A DNA stretch of 64,000 bases, taken from the NCBI RefSeq assembly GCF_027460265.1, contig NZ_JAPZBC010000001.1:3309001-3373000 (forward strand). Reading direction: 5' to 3'. The stretch is from Streptomyces sp. WMMC940. GTDB taxonomy: Bacteria > Actinomycetota > Actinomycetes > Streptomycetales > Streptomycetaceae. A program made the translations under genes and the position numbers. The notes under the pieces are model-generated. The model saw nothing but the letters and a program-made list of their open reading frames with translations. It was not told the DNA's origin and searched no databases. Shown piece after piece: positions 1-8,509 of this stretch. Each line of letters starts with the position of its first letter. The first letter of the stretch is position 1.

Positions 1-2
1 AG

Positions 3-332
3 CAGGCCTTCGCCGACTTCATCGGGTATCTGCGGTCCTACGGCTACGAGCTGCCCGTCGTGGACTGGGACAGCTGGCGGGAGCGGGTGCGGGCCGACCG
101 CGACAACGCGCTGGTACCGCTGCTCGACGCCTTCGAGGCCCTCATGGCGGGCGACGACCGGGCGACGTACCCGCCTCTGGACGTGTCGGAGACGGAGCGG
201 GCACTGGCCGGCACCGGCATCGAGTGCCCGCGGATCGGACCCGAACTGTTCGACACGTACGTGAAGTTCTTCGTGCGCGCCGGCTACTTCCCGAAGGCCG
301 GCGCCCACCTGGTGCCGGTGGCCGGCGCATGA
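3..332 (+). CDS. C-terminus of a thioester-reductase-type NRPS/PKS terminal domain (partial)
   Basis: The reading frame is open from the first full codon of the window and ends in TGA at 330-332, so only the last 109 residues are present and the start lies to the left. The tail has the layout seen at the end of thioester-reductase (Lys2-like SDR) domains: a 'VVDWDSWRERV' segment, then 'NALVPLLDAFE', then 'GIECPRIGPELFDTYVKFFVRAGYF'-like spacing, with ECP and the F-x-R-x-G-Y/F ending. In that family the domain releases a carrier-protein-bound chain reductively as an aldehyde or alcohol. The next gene follows after 54 bp on the same strand. The family call rests on a short fragment, so the assembly-line type (NRPS, PKS or a stand-alone carboxylic acid reductase) cannot be decided here. 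Confidence 0.6.
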   Translation, partial: QAFADFIGYLRSYGYELPVVDWDSWRERVRADRDNALVPLLDAFEALMAGDDRATYPPLDVSETERALAGTGIECPRIGPELFDTYVKFFVRAGYFPKAGAHLVPVAGA

Positions 333-386
333 GCCGCGCCCGCTTCGCGCGGCTTCGGATCTCTACACCTTGGAGGAGCGAAAACC

Positions 387-1733
387 GTGGGGACATCTGA
401 TCGAAACCGCGCGATCGTCCTGGGCGCGAGCATGGCCGGGCTGCTGGCGGCGCGCGTGCTGGCGGACGCGTACGACGACGTGGTCGTGGTGGACCGGGAC
501 GAGCTGAGGGACGACGACCTCCCGCGCAAGGGCGTGCCGCAGGGCAACCACGTCCACGCCCTGCTGGCCCGCGGCCGGCACATCATCGAGGAAATGCTGC
601 CCGGCATCACCGACGAGCTGGTCTCCACCGGGGCCGTGACGGGCGACGTCACCGGCAATGTGCGCTGGGTCATGGAGGGGCGGCGGATGCCGCGGCCCCA
701 CTCGGACATGCTGCTGCTGTCGATGAGCCGACCGTATCTGGAGCAGCGGGTGCGGACCCGGGTACGGGCGCTGCCGAACGTGTCGTTCCTGCACCGGCAC
801 GACATCACCGGGCTGCTGACGTCGGACGACCGGCGGACCGTCGTCGGGGTGTCGGTGGTGGAGGGTGGCCGGTCGCACCGGCTGGACGCCGACCTGGTGG
901 TGGACGCCACCGGTCGGCGCTCGCGGACCCCGGCGTGGCTGACGGAGCTGGGCTTCCCGGAGGTCGAGGAGGACCAGCAGCGGATCGGGGTCGGCTACAC
1001 GACGCAGTACTTCCGGCTGCCGCCCGAGCTGATGGGCGACGACATCTCCATCGACGTGGTCGCGTCGCCCGAGACCGGGCGCGGCGCGATCTGCGCCGGC
1101 ATCGAGTGCGGCCGCACCGTGGTGACGGCGTACGGCTTCGTCGGCGACTACCCGCCCCATGACTCGGAGGGGTTCCTCGCGTTCCTGAAGTCGCTGTCCG
1201 CGCCGGACATCTACGACACGGTGAAGGACCACGAGCCGCTGGGTGATCCGGTCGCGTACCGCTTCCCGGCGAATCTGCGCCGCCGCTACGAGCTGATGCC
1301 CTCGTTCCCGGCCGGTCTGCTCGTCCTCGGCGACGCGGTGTGCAGCTTCAACCCGGTGTACGGGCAGGGCATGACCGTCGCCGCCCTTGGTGCCGTGGTC
1401 CTGCGCGACCATGTGTCCCGGCCGGGCGCGCCGAGTGCCGAGGAGTACTTCGCCGACCTCGCCGAGAGGGCCGTGGACGCGGTGTGGTCGATGACGACCG
1501 GCGCCGACCTCGCCTTCCCGGGCGTCGAGGGCGAGCGCACCGAGGAGTGGCGGGCGGAGCAGGCGTACGTGGAGCAGCTCCTGGAGGCCGCCACCCGCGA
1601 TCCCTCGCTGCTGACCGCGTACGCCCGCGTGGTCTTCCTGGTCGATCCGCCGGAGGCGCTCGTCGCCCCGGAGATCCAGGCGGCCGTCCGCGCGGCGTCC
1701 CCGGACGCGCCCCTGGTGGCCGAGGCCCGCTGA
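387..1733 (+). CDS. FAD-dependent monooxygenase/epoxidase-like oxidoreductase
   Basis: A 448-residue flavoprotein. The N-terminus carries a Rossmann dinucleotide fold (AIVLGASMAGLLAARVL, residues about 9-25, GxSxxG-type variant) ending in the acidic 'VVVDRDEL'. A 'DLVVDATGRRSR' element sits near residue 172 and the second flavin-contact motif 'LVLGDAVCSFNPVYGQGM' near residue 312 (GD motif). The phrase 'RKGVPQGNHVHALL' near residue 49 is typical of actinobacterial FAD monooxygenases that include the polyether epoxidases MonCI/Lsd18; that sub-family placement is from memory and less sure than the flavoprotein call. The GTG start at 387 has a GGAGGAG site at 372-378. The gene follows the thioester-reductase gene and precedes an NmrA-like gene, so a tailoring hydroxylation or epoxidation is likely. 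Confidence 0.75.
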   Translation: MGTSDRNRAIVLGASMAGLLAARVLADAYDDVVVVDRDELRDDDLPRKGVPQGNHVHALLARGRHIIEEMLPGITDELVSTGAVTGDVTGNVRWVMEGRRMPRPHSDMLLLSMSRPYLEQRVRTRVRALPNVSFLHRHDITGLLTSDDRRTVVGVSVVEGGRSHRLDADLVVDATGRRSRTPAWLTELGFPEVEEDQQRIGVGYTTQYFRLPPELMGDDISIDVVASPETGRGAICAGIECGRTVVTAYGFVGDYPPHDSEGFLAFLKSLSAPDIYDTVKDHEPLGDPVAYRFPANLRRRYELMPSFPAGLLVLGDAVCSFNPVYGQGMTVAALGAVVLRDHVSRPGAPSAEEYFADLAERAVDAVWSMTTGADLAFPGVEGERTEEWRAEQAYVEQLLEAATRDPSLLTAYARVVFLVDPPEALVAPEIQAAVRAASPDAPLVAEAR

Positions 1734-1793
1734 CCCTTCTCCCCGAATCTCCCCGACCTTCTCCGTGACGATTTCTCTCTGATGGCAGGTGAC

Positions 1794-2639
1794 ATGAACG
1801 ACACGACCGACACTCCCGTTCTGGTGCTCGGCGGTACGGGCAAGACGGGCCGCCGGGTCGCACGGCAGCTGGCCGAGCGCGGGCGTCGGGCCAGAGTGGC
1901 GTCCCGCTCGGGCAGCCGGCGTTTCGAGTGGCGGGACAAGGAGACGTGGGCGGCGGCCGTCGAGGGCGTCGAGGCGGTCTACGTGGTGGACGAGCAGGGG
2001 CCGCACGCGGCCGAACTCCTCGCGGACTTCGCCGCGTTCGCCACGCGGCGAGGCGTGGGGCGACTGGTGTTCCTGTCTGCGCGGACGCTGGAGCAGTGGG
2101 CCCACGACGAGAGCAGGTTCGCCGCCGAGCGGGCGGTGCGGGAGTCGGGGGCGGAGTGGACGATCCTGCGGCCGACCTGGTTCTCGCAGAACTTCAGCGA
2201 GGATCGCCTGCTGGCGCCGGACATCGCTGCCGGCGAGGTGATCCTGCCGGACGGCGAGGGCGTCGAACCGTTCATCGACGCCGAGGACATCGCGGCCGTC
2301 GCCGTAGCCGCGCTGACCGAGGAGGGGCACGCGGGCGAGCTGTACGTCCTGTCCGGCCCGCGGCTGATGAGGTTCGCCGAGTGCGTGGACCTGATCGCCG
2401 AAGCGGCGGGCCGAAAGATCCGTTCGGTCGTGGTGAGCCCGGAGGAATACGCCCGGCATCTTGTCGAGCGGGGTTATGCGCGGGATTTCGCGGACTTCAT
2501 GAACGAGATCTTCGACACCGTTCGTGACGGTCGGACGGCATATCTCTCCGACGGTGTGCAGCGGGCTCTCGGTCGAGAGCCTCGCGACTTCCGCGTATAC
2601 GCCGCCGAGACCGATTGGGGCGCGGTCTCGGTCCAGTAA
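1794..2639 (+). CDS. NmrA-like/atypical SDR NAD(P)-binding protein
   Basis: About 281 residues. It begins with the glycine-rich motif LVLGGTGKTGRRVARQL of NmrA-family atypical short-chain dehydrogenases and continues with 'EAVYVV', 'LVFLSARTLEQW', 'WTILRPTWFSQNF' and 'FIDAEDIAAVAVAAL', the usual NmrA/YtfG landmarks. These proteins bind NAD(P) and act as reductases, isomerases or redox sensors; the classical YxxxK catalytic pair is not evident. An upstream ATG at 1782 is in frame, but the ATG at 1794 has a better-placed purine-rich site (GCAGGTG), so I prefer it. The gene lies 60 bp after the FAD monooxygenase gene in the same direction and probably belongs to the same transcript. The actual substrate is unknown. 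Confidence 0.75.
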   Translation: MNDTTDTPVLVLGGTGKTGRRVARQLAERGRRARVASRSGSRRFEWRDKETWAAAVEGVEAVYVVDEQGPHAAELLADFAAFATRRGVGRLVFLSARTLEQWAHDESRFAAERAVRESGAEWTILRPTWFSQNFSEDRLLAPDIAAGEVILPDGEGVEPFIDAEDIAAVAVAALTEEGHAGELYVLSGPRLMRFAECVDLIAEAAGRKIRSVVVSPEEYARHLVERGYARDFADFMNEIFDTVRDGRTAYLSDGVQRALGREPRDFRVYAAETDWGAVSVQ

Positions 2640-2815
2640 CCGTCAGCTCTTCGCCACTGGTCGGGGGTGGTTACCGGAGTGCGGCCCGGTCGTTCCGGAC
2701 GGCCAGTAGCGTTCAACGGGTCCACTTGCGCGGCGCGATGCCCAATCCGCCCGATGTCCAACTGTCATCACTCGTCCGGACTCCCTCTCGGGGGAATGAA
2801 TGGAGCGGCTCAACC

Positions 2816-3244
2816 ATGGCCAGCGGAAGGTACGACAAGTATTTGTCCAGCGACATCGAGACGCATCAGGAGATGTTCGGCGAGGCGTTCAACTCCGGTG
2901 ACGCGGACGCCGTCAACTCGATGTACACCGAGGACGCCGTCGGCGTCTGGGAACCGGGTGTGCCGCTGACGGGCCAGGCCCGTCGGGACCGGGTCAAGGA
3001 GTTCATGTCCTACGGCCCGACCGTGGACGCCAAGGTGCTCCAGACCCTGGTGACGGGTAACACGGCGATGCTCATCGTCGAGTGGTCGATGGAGACCAGG
3101 GACGCCGACGGCGAGCCGGAGCACCTGGAGGGTGTCGCGGTGGACGTCCTCCAGCGCGGCGAGGACGGCAACTGGCGTTACGTCATCGACAACCCCTACG
3201 GCGCCAGCGGTCCCCGCACCGCCGAGGAGGTCGCCGGGACGTAG
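2816..3244 (+). CDS. NTF2/SnoaL-like fold protein
   Basis: A 142-residue protein with the cone-shaped NTF2-like pattern: an N-terminal helix (DIETHQEMFGEAFNSGDADAV), then 'YTEDAVGVWEPGVPLTGQA', an antiparallel sheet segment 'MLIVEWSM' and a C-terminal 'GEDGNWRYVIDNPYG'. This is the SnoaL/DUF4440-like layout used by polyketide cyclases, hydrolases and small-molecule isomerases, and also by proteins of unknown role. No catalytic residues can be named with confidence. The ATG at 2816 follows a TGGAGCGG site at 2801-2808; the in-frame region further upstream is not coding-like. It is separated by 176 bp from the NmrA gene, so it may have its own promoter. Confidence 0.65.
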   Translation: MASGRYDKYLSSDIETHQEMFGEAFNSGDADAVNSMYTEDAVGVWEPGVPLTGQARRDRVKEFMSYGPTVDAKVLQTLVTGNTAMLIVEWSMETRDADGEPEHLEGVAVDVLQRGEDGNWRYVIDNPYGASGPRTAEEVAGT

Positions 3245-3288
3245 CCTCCCGGGGCCCGGGCGCGACAGGGTGTCCGGGCCCCGTCGGC

Positions 3289-4308
3289 TCAACGTCGCCC
3301 GCCGGACAGGGCGTTGCGGCGGACCGGTGCGGATCCGAAGGACTGGCGGTAGTCCGTCGGCGTCACCCCCACGTGCAGGGTGAAGTGGCGGCGCAGATTG
3401 GCCGCCGTGCCGAGACCGCTGAACTCGCTGACCCGGTCGATCGACAGGTCGGTGGTCTCCAGCAGGGTCTGCGCGTGCGCCAGGCGCTGGTTGAGCAGCC
3501 ACTTGAGCGGGGTCATTCCGGTGGCGGCCTGGAGGCGCCGGAAGAAGGTCCGGGTGCTCACCCCGGCCTGCTTGGCCATGCCGTCGACGGTGAGGGGCCG
3601 GTCGAGATGGCGGGCGACCCAGTCCATGACGGGAGCGAGGCTGTCGTCGTCGGTGACCGGGACGGAGAGGTCCACGAACTGGGCCTGGCCGCCGGGGCGG
3701 TGGCCGGAGACCACCAGCCGGCGGGCGAGTTGGTTGGCGACATGGGCGCCGAGGTCGCTGCGCACGATGTGCAGGCACAGATCGAGTCCGGCGGTCATCC
3801 CGGCGCTGGTGAGGACCCGGCCCTCGTCGACGTAGAGGACCGAGTCGTCCACTTCCACCTCGGGGTAGCGCTTCGCCAGATCGGCCGTGTTCAGCCAGTG
3901 CGCCGCGGCCCGGCGGCCGTTCAGGAGCCCGGCCTCCGCGAGTGCGAACGCCCCGGTGCACAGGGACACCATGCGGGCGCCCGCGTCGTAGGCGCGGCGC
4001 AGCGCGTCGACGAACTCGGCGGGAAGGGACTCGCCCCGGTTGACGACCGCGTCCGGTACCGAGGGCACGATCACGGTGCCGGAGGTGACCAGGTCCTCGA
4101 CGCCGAGGGTGGTGCGGACGGAGAACCCCCGTGCCGGACCGGCGGCGGAGGGCGGGGTCACGGAGCACACCCGCAGGTCGTACCAGGGGTCGGCGAGATC
4201 CGGCTGGGGATCACCGAAGACCGCGTAGGCGATGGCCGTCTCGTAGACCTCGCACACCTGCATGTCCGTGTCGTTGACCAGAGCGATGGCGACAGACCCA
4301 GGATTCAT
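3289..4308 (-). CDS. GlxA-family AraC-type transcriptional regulator
   Basis: About 339 residues. The N-terminal half is a DJ-1/PfpI amidase-like domain: 'VAIALVNDTDMQVCEVYETA', then the nucleophile-elbow region 'MVSLCTGAFALAEAGLL' with the Cys near residue 115, and 'TSAGMTAGLDLCLHIV'. The C-terminal half is an AraC-type double helix-turn-helix: 'LTVDGMAKQAGVSTRTFFRRLQAATG', then 'VSEFSGLGTAANLRRHFTLHVGVTPTDYRQSF'. This is the GlxA-family arrangement. The ATG at 4308 opens the amidase domain; an in-frame extension upstream is not coding-like. It is divergent from the imine-reductase-like gene, with about 150 bp between the starts, and is the obvious candidate to control that gene. It is convergent with the NTF2-like gene (44 bp gap). 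Confidence 0.85.
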   Translation of the reverse strand: MNPGSVAIALVNDTDMQVCEVYETAIAYAVFGDPQPDLADPWYDLRVCSVTPPSAAGPARGFSVRTTLGVEDLVTSGTVIVPSVPDAVVNRGESLPAEFVDALRRAYDAGARMVSLCTGAFALAEAGLLNGRRAAAHWLNTADLAKRYPEVEVDDSVLYVDEGRVLTSAGMTAGLDLCLHIVRSDLGAHVANQLARRLVVSGHRPGGQAQFVDLSVPVTDDDSLAPVMDWVARHLDRPLTVDGMAKQAGVSTRTFFRRLQAATGMTPLKWLLNQRLAHAQTLLETTDLSIDRVSEFSGLGTAANLRRHFTLHVGVTPTDYRQSFGSAPVRRNALSGGRR

Positions 4309-4413
4309 ACCGGCAAGCCTACGGCAGGAATTTTGCGAAGGTCGGCACTTCTGCCACTGTCCGTCGCCGCACCGCGGTGCGAGGGTGTTGGCAGCGGGTT
4401 GACCATCGCCGAG

Positions 4414-4431
4414 ATGCAAACCATGCAAACC
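4414..4431. repeat. tandem 9-bp direct repeat in a divergent promoter region
   Basis: ATGCAAACC occurs twice back to back at 4414-4422 and 4423-4431, in the spacer between the GlxA/AraC-type regulator (start 4308) and the imine-reductase-like gene (start 4460). AraC-family proteins often bind direct repeats, so this is a candidate operator. It also lies where a plus-strand promoter would be expected. Function is inferred from position only. Confidence 0.45.
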
Positions 4432-4459
4432 ACAGTGCGAATTGGAACGGGAGTACGCA

Positions 4460-5354
4460 ATGTCGAACACCAAAGCAGCCCAAGCTCCGGTGTCGGTCAT
4501 CGGCCTGGGTCTGATGGGCCAGGCGTTGGCCGCTGCCTTCCTCAAGGCGGGGCACCCGACCACCGTGTGGAACCGGACGGCCGCCAAAGCCGACCAGCTC
4601 GTCGCCGGGGGTGCCACGCGCGCCGGTTCGGTCGGGGACGCGATCGCGGCGAGCCCGCTGGTCGTCCTCTGCGTCACGGACTACTCCGCCGTGCGCGAGT
4701 TGCTCGACCCGCTGGCCGGCTCGCTCGAGGGCAAGGTCGTGGTCAACCTGACGACCGGCACGTCGACGCAGGCCCCGCGAGACCGCCGAGTGGGCGGCGG
4801 GCGTGGGGACCACCTACCTCGACGGCGCCATCATGGCGATCCCGCCGGACATCGCCACCGACGCCGCCGTGCTGCTGTACAGCGGCCCGAAGGCGGCGTT
4901 CGACGAGCACGAGGCGACCCTGCGCGCGCTGGGCGCCGCGGGCACCACGTACCTGGACACCGACCACGGGCTGTCCGCGCTCTACGACATGTCGCTGCTG
5001 GGCATCATGTGGGGCATCCTCAACGGCTTCCTCCAGGGCGCCGCCCTGCTGGGCACCGCCAAGGTGAAGGCCACCACCTTCGCCCCGCTGGCCAACACGA
5101 TGATCAACGTGGTCACCGAGTACGTGACCGCGTACGCCCCGCAGATCGACGAGGGCAAGTACCCGGCGGGCGATGCCACCATGACGGTCCACCAGGACGC
5201 GCTGGAGCACCTCGCCGAGGAGAGCGAGACGCTCGGCATCAGCGCCGAACTGCCCCGCTTCTTCAAGGCGCTCGTCGACCGAGCGGTGGCCGACGGCCAC
5301 GCCGACAGCGGCTACGCGGCCCTGATCGAGCAGTTCCGCAAGCCCTCCGCCTGA
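4460..5354 (+). pseudogene. imine-reductase-like NAD(P)-dependent oxidoreductase with a +1 frameshift
   Basis: The N-terminal Rossmann part reads correctly from the ATG at 4460 (GGGAG site at 4449-4453): VSVIGLGLMGQALAAAFLKAGH, 'VWNRTAAKADQL', 'VVNLTTGTSTQA'. The frame then fails. One frame over, the sequence continues with 'RETAEWAAGVGTTYLDGAIMAIPP', 'GLSALYDMSLLGIMWG' and a complete helical C-terminal domain ending at 5354. The break sits in the run CCCC at 4773-4776: removing one C restores a single frame of 297 codons, the normal length for the 6-phosphogluconate-dehydrogenase-like imine reductase family. These enzymes reduce cyclic imines with NADPH. Either the gene is newly inactivated or this is a base-calling error in a C run; the rest of the reading frame shows no decay, which favours a very recent mutation or an error. 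Confidence 0.8.
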
Positions 5355-5372
5355 CCGACGCGTTCCACCCGG

Positions 5373-5415
5373 CCTCCGGGGTACGGCCCAGACGCCGTGC
5401 CCCGGAGGTTTTTTT
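5373..5415 (+). terminator. intrinsic terminator after the imine-reductase-like gene
   Basis: A 15-bp stem (5373-5387 with 5394-5408, one G-T wobble) and a 6-nt loop are followed by seven T residues at 5409-5415. It begins 18 bp after the stop codon at 5354 and is the clearest rho-independent terminator in the cluster. It separates this transcript from the amine oxidase gene. Confidence 0.9.
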
Positions 5416-5602
5416 GCATTCCACCTGCACGTAATTCTCACATTTCAATCCCCGACAATCCCCCTGCCGCCTCTCAAACGGAATTACTCGGGGAAGACCG
5501 AAAATCGCCGCTGCTTGACTAGGTTGGCAGCGTTTTCCGGACACAGTCCGAGGATCCGGGGGAGTGCCCGGCATTCACGCCGGCGACACATCGAGGAGAA
5601 AT

Positions 5603-7141
5603 GTGAGTACAGCCAACGAGTACGGCGCGATATCGGCCAACGAGAAGACGGCGTCCGGTTCCGGCCGGACCGCGACGCGGCTGCCACGGCGCACCCTGCT
5701 GAAGGCTGCCGGGGCCACCACGCTCGTCGCCGCGGCGGGCGCGGCCGTCGCGCAGCCGACCGCGGCAGCGGCGGCGGTGAAGAAGGACTTCGACGTCATC
5801 GTCGTCGGCGCCGGCCTCGCCGGGGTCACCGCCGCGCGCGAGCTGAAGGCCCAGGGCAAGCGCGTCCTGCTGCTCGAGGCGCGCAACCGCATCGGAGGAC
5901 GGACCTGGACCGACGTCTATCAGGGGCAGCAGATCGAGCGCGGCGGCGCCTGGGTCGACCCACTGCAGCCGTACGTGTGGCGGGAGCTGAACCGCTACAA
6001 GCTGCCGATCGTCGCCGACGCAGGTGTCGAGCGAAGCATCCTGCCCACCCTCGACGGGTTCCAGGAGTACGACCCGGCCGAGGCGTACGCCCGTCAGAAG
6101 GAGTTGTTCACCCCGTTCTTCGAGGACGGCAACCGTGAGTACTTCGAGCGCCCCTACGAGCCGCTCTACCGGGAGGACCTGGTGCGCAAGCACGACGGGT
6201 TCTCCCTTCGCGACCGGCTCGACCAGCTGAAGTACCCCCCGGAGGACGAGATCCGGCTCACCAGCACGACCTCGCTGTACGGCGGTTCCAGCAAGCGCGG
6301 CGCGCTGACCCACCTCACCCAGTGGTGGGCGTTGTCCGGCTGGAACTTCGACAGCTTCCACGGCGTCAACACCTACCGACCGAAGTACGGCACGGTCTCC
6401 CTGCTCCAGGCCATCCTGGCGGAGGCGGCACCCACACTGTGCCTGAACTCCCCCGTGGCCGCGGTCGAGCAGGACGGCAGACGGGTCCGCGTCGTCACCC
6501 GCGCCGGGAACAAGTTCGTCGCCCCCGAGGTCATCATGGCCGTACCGGTCAACGTATGGAAGACGATCAAGTTCAGTCCGGGGCTGCCGAAGGCGCACCG
6601 CACGGCCTCCACCGCGGGCATCGGCGTGCCCCACGAGAAGAAGCTGTGGCTGGACCTGAAGCAGCCTGCCGACCGCTTCGTCGCGGAGGCCCCGGAGGGG
6701 CACCCGATCTGCATCATGGGCCGTTTCGACGTGGGCCAGCCGGTGGTCGCGTTCAGCGTCAAGGACACCTTCGACGTGCGGGACCGCAAGCAGGTCGAGG
6801 CCGCGGTGAAGGACATCCTCCCGGACGCCCAACTGCGCGGCTACACGGCGCACGACTGGCACGCGGACGAGTTCGCGCTGGGAGTCGGCGCCTTCCGCCA
6901 ACCGTTCCAGCTGACCAGGCTGCACCGTGACATCCAGAAGCCGCACGGCCGCGTCAAGTTCGCCGGCGGCGACATCGCCGACGGCTGGAGCGGCTACATG
7001 GACGGCGCCGTCGAGTCCGGCATCCGCGTGGCCGGCGGCAAGCTCCTGACCACCCACGAGATCGAGCGCCTGACGAGCGCGGCGGCCCTGCGGGCCCCGC
7101 AGGTCGACCGCCGACTGTACCGCTCGATGTCGGCGTTCTGA
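5603..7141 (+). CDS. Tat-signal flavin amine oxidase
   Basis: A 512-residue protein. The N-terminus has a twin-arginine signal: RRTLLKAAG at residues 29-37, followed by an Ala-rich hydrophobic stretch ending near 'AVAQPTAAAA', which predicts export of the folded, FAD-loaded enzyme. The mature part starts with the FAD-binding motif VIVVGAGLAGVTAAREL and 'LLLEARNRIGGRTWT' (residues about 66-100) of the flavin monoamine oxidase family. The C-terminal FAD contact is in 'FAGGDIADGWSGYMDGAVESG'. The family oxidises amines to imines with release of H2O2. The GTG at 5603 has GAGGAG at 5593-5598; an upstream in-frame ATG (5564) has no site. In a cluster that also carries an imine-reductase-like gene, an exported amine oxidase is notable. 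The substrate is unknown. Confidence 0.85.
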   Translation: MSTANEYGAISANEKTASGSGRTATRLPRRTLLKAAGATTLVAAAGAAVAQPTAAAAAVKKDFDVIVVGAGLAGVTAARELKAQGKRVLLLEARNRIGGRTWTDVYQGQQIERGGAWVDPLQPYVWRELNRYKLPIVADAGVERSILPTLDGFQEYDPAEAYARQKELFTPFFEDGNREYFERPYEPLYREDLVRKHDGFSLRDRLDQLKYPPEDEIRLTSTTSLYGGSSKRGALTHLTQWWALSGWNFDSFHGVNTYRPKYGTVSLLQAILAEAAPTLCLNSPVAAVEQDGRRVRVVTRAGNKFVAPEVIMAVPVNVWKTIKFSPGLPKAHRTASTAGIGVPHEKKLWLDLKQPADRFVAEAPEGHPICIMGRFDVGQPVVAFSVKDTFDVRDRKQVEAAVKDILPDAQLRGYTAHDWHADEFALGVGAFRQPFQLTRLHRDIQKPHGRVKFAGGDIADGWSGYMDGAVESGIRVAGGKLLTTHEIERLTSAAALRAPQVDRRLYRSMSAF

Positions 7142-7321
7142 CCCGCTTCCCCGCCCGGTCTCCCCATGATCTGCCGACGGTCTACGGACGGTCTTCGGTG
7201 ACCGGCGCCGCACCACCGGCAGCGGGCTTCGGTCCGCTGCCGGTTTCAGATCTCTCACGCATTCCTTTTATGCCCGATGAATTCACCGTGCACCTGGAAA
7301 CCCGAGGATAAGGTCAGGACC

Positions 7322-8509
7322 ATGAGCATAACTTCGGACACTCTCGCAAAAGATCCGGCGGAGTCGCTGTTCGCCTGGTTCCGTTCGATGCTCGACACCC
7401 AGCCGGTGCACCGGGACCCGGAAAACGGTTGGCAGGTGTTCGGCCACGCCGACATCTCCCGGATCCTCGCCGACACGACGACCTTCTCCTCCGACACCGC
7501 GCACGCCTTCAATCCACCGCAGCCCGATCTCGACTTCTTCGACATGGGCAATCTGGTGACGACGGACCCGCCCCGGCACCGCCAGCTCCGCTCGGTGATC
7601 AGCTCGGTGTTCACCGCGCGGGCCGTGACCGGGCTGACGCCCCGGATCGAGAAGATCACCAACGCCCTGCTCGACGGGGTGGCCGGCGCCGACCGCTTCG
7701 ACTTGATCGACTCGCTCGCCTACTCGCTGCCCATCAACGTGATCCTGGAGCTGCTGGGCCTGCCGGTCGAGGACGAGCCGCTGTTCCGGGTGTGGGGCGA
7801 GGCCCTCGGCACCGTGGACGCCGCGACCGTCCCCCAGGAACAGTTGGAGAACGAAGTCGTCCCGGCGGTGCGGGAGATGAACGCGTATCTTCTGGAGCAC
7901 GTACGACGGCTGCGCAAGAACCCCACCGACGACGTGCTCAGCAGGCTCGCGGCCGCCGAGGTCGACGGAAAGTACCTGGACGACGGCGAGATCGTCGGGG
8001 TCACCGGCCTGACCATGTTCGCCGGGCACGCCACCACGATGGCCCTCATCGGCAACGCCGTCCTCCTCTTCGACCGGCACCCGGAGGTCGGAGCCGCCGT
8101 GCGCTCGGACCGCTCGCTGCTGCCGGGCGCGCTGGAGGAGGTGCTGCGGCTGCGGCCGCCGTTCCCGAGGCTCGCCCGGATCACCACGGCCGACACCGAG
8201 CTGGGCGGTCACACCGTCCCCGCCGGGTCGCTGGTGACGCCGTGGATCGGGGCCGCGAACCGGGACGGCTCCCGGTTCCCCGACCCCGACCGGTTCGACA
8301 TCCACCGCACCACCAGCCACCTGGTGTTCGGGCAGGGCATCCATTTCTGCCTCGGCGCGCCGCTGGCCCGGCTGGAGGCGAAGATCGCCCTGAACATCCT
8401 GATGGATCGATACCGGGACATCGCGGTGGACAGGACCGGCTCTCTGGAGTTCGAGAACCCCCGGCAGCTGATCTCGCCCACCCGGCTACCGGTACGGGTG
8501 TCCGGCTGA
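7322..8509 (+). CDS. cytochrome P450 monooxygenase
   Basis: A 395-residue class I bacterial P450. The ExxR pair of the K-helix is in 'LEEVLRLRPP'. The heme-thiolate loop is LVFGQGIHFCLGAPLARLE (FGxGxHxCxG, axial Cys near residue 345). The I-helix reads LTMFAGHATTMALI: the usual acid before the conserved Thr (AGHETT in most actinobacterial relatives) is Ala here, which may affect proton delivery. The ATG at 7322 follows an AAGGTCAGG site. It needs a ferredoxin and reductase, and neither is in the window. The last 24 bp overlap the 3' end of the convergent SARP gene. A tailoring hydroxylation, epoxidation or coupling step in the cluster is likely. Confidence 0.93.
   Translation: MSITSDTLAKDPAESLFAWFRSMLDTQPVHRDPENGWQVFGHADISRILADTTTFSSDTAHAFNPPQPDLDFFDMGNLVTTDPPRHRQLRSVISSVFTARAVTGLTPRIEKITNALLDGVAGADRFDLIDSLAYSLPINVILELLGLPVEDEPLFRVWGEALGTVDAATVPQEQLENEVVPAVREMNAYLLEHVRRLRKNPTDDVLSRLAAAEVDGKYLDDGEIVGVTGLTMFAGHATTMALIGNAVLLFDRHPEVGAAVRSDRSLLPGALEEVLRLRPPFPRLARITTADTELGGHTVPAGSLVTPWIGAANRDGSRFPDPDRFDIHRTTSHLVFGQGIHFCLGAPLARLEAKIALNILMDRYRDIAVDRTGSLEFENPRQLISPTRLPVRVSG

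Noticed and set aside
363..2459. Long minus-strand open frame of about 700 codons opposite the FAD monooxygenase and NmrA genes
   Set aside because: It is the mirror frame of GC-rich coding sequence, with His/Arg/Gly/Pro-rich composition and no motifs; the plus-strand genes have clear domains.
3082..5067. Long plus-strand frame of 661 codons opposite the GlxA regulator
   Set aside because: It runs antisense through a clear AraC-type protein and has no recognisable domain.
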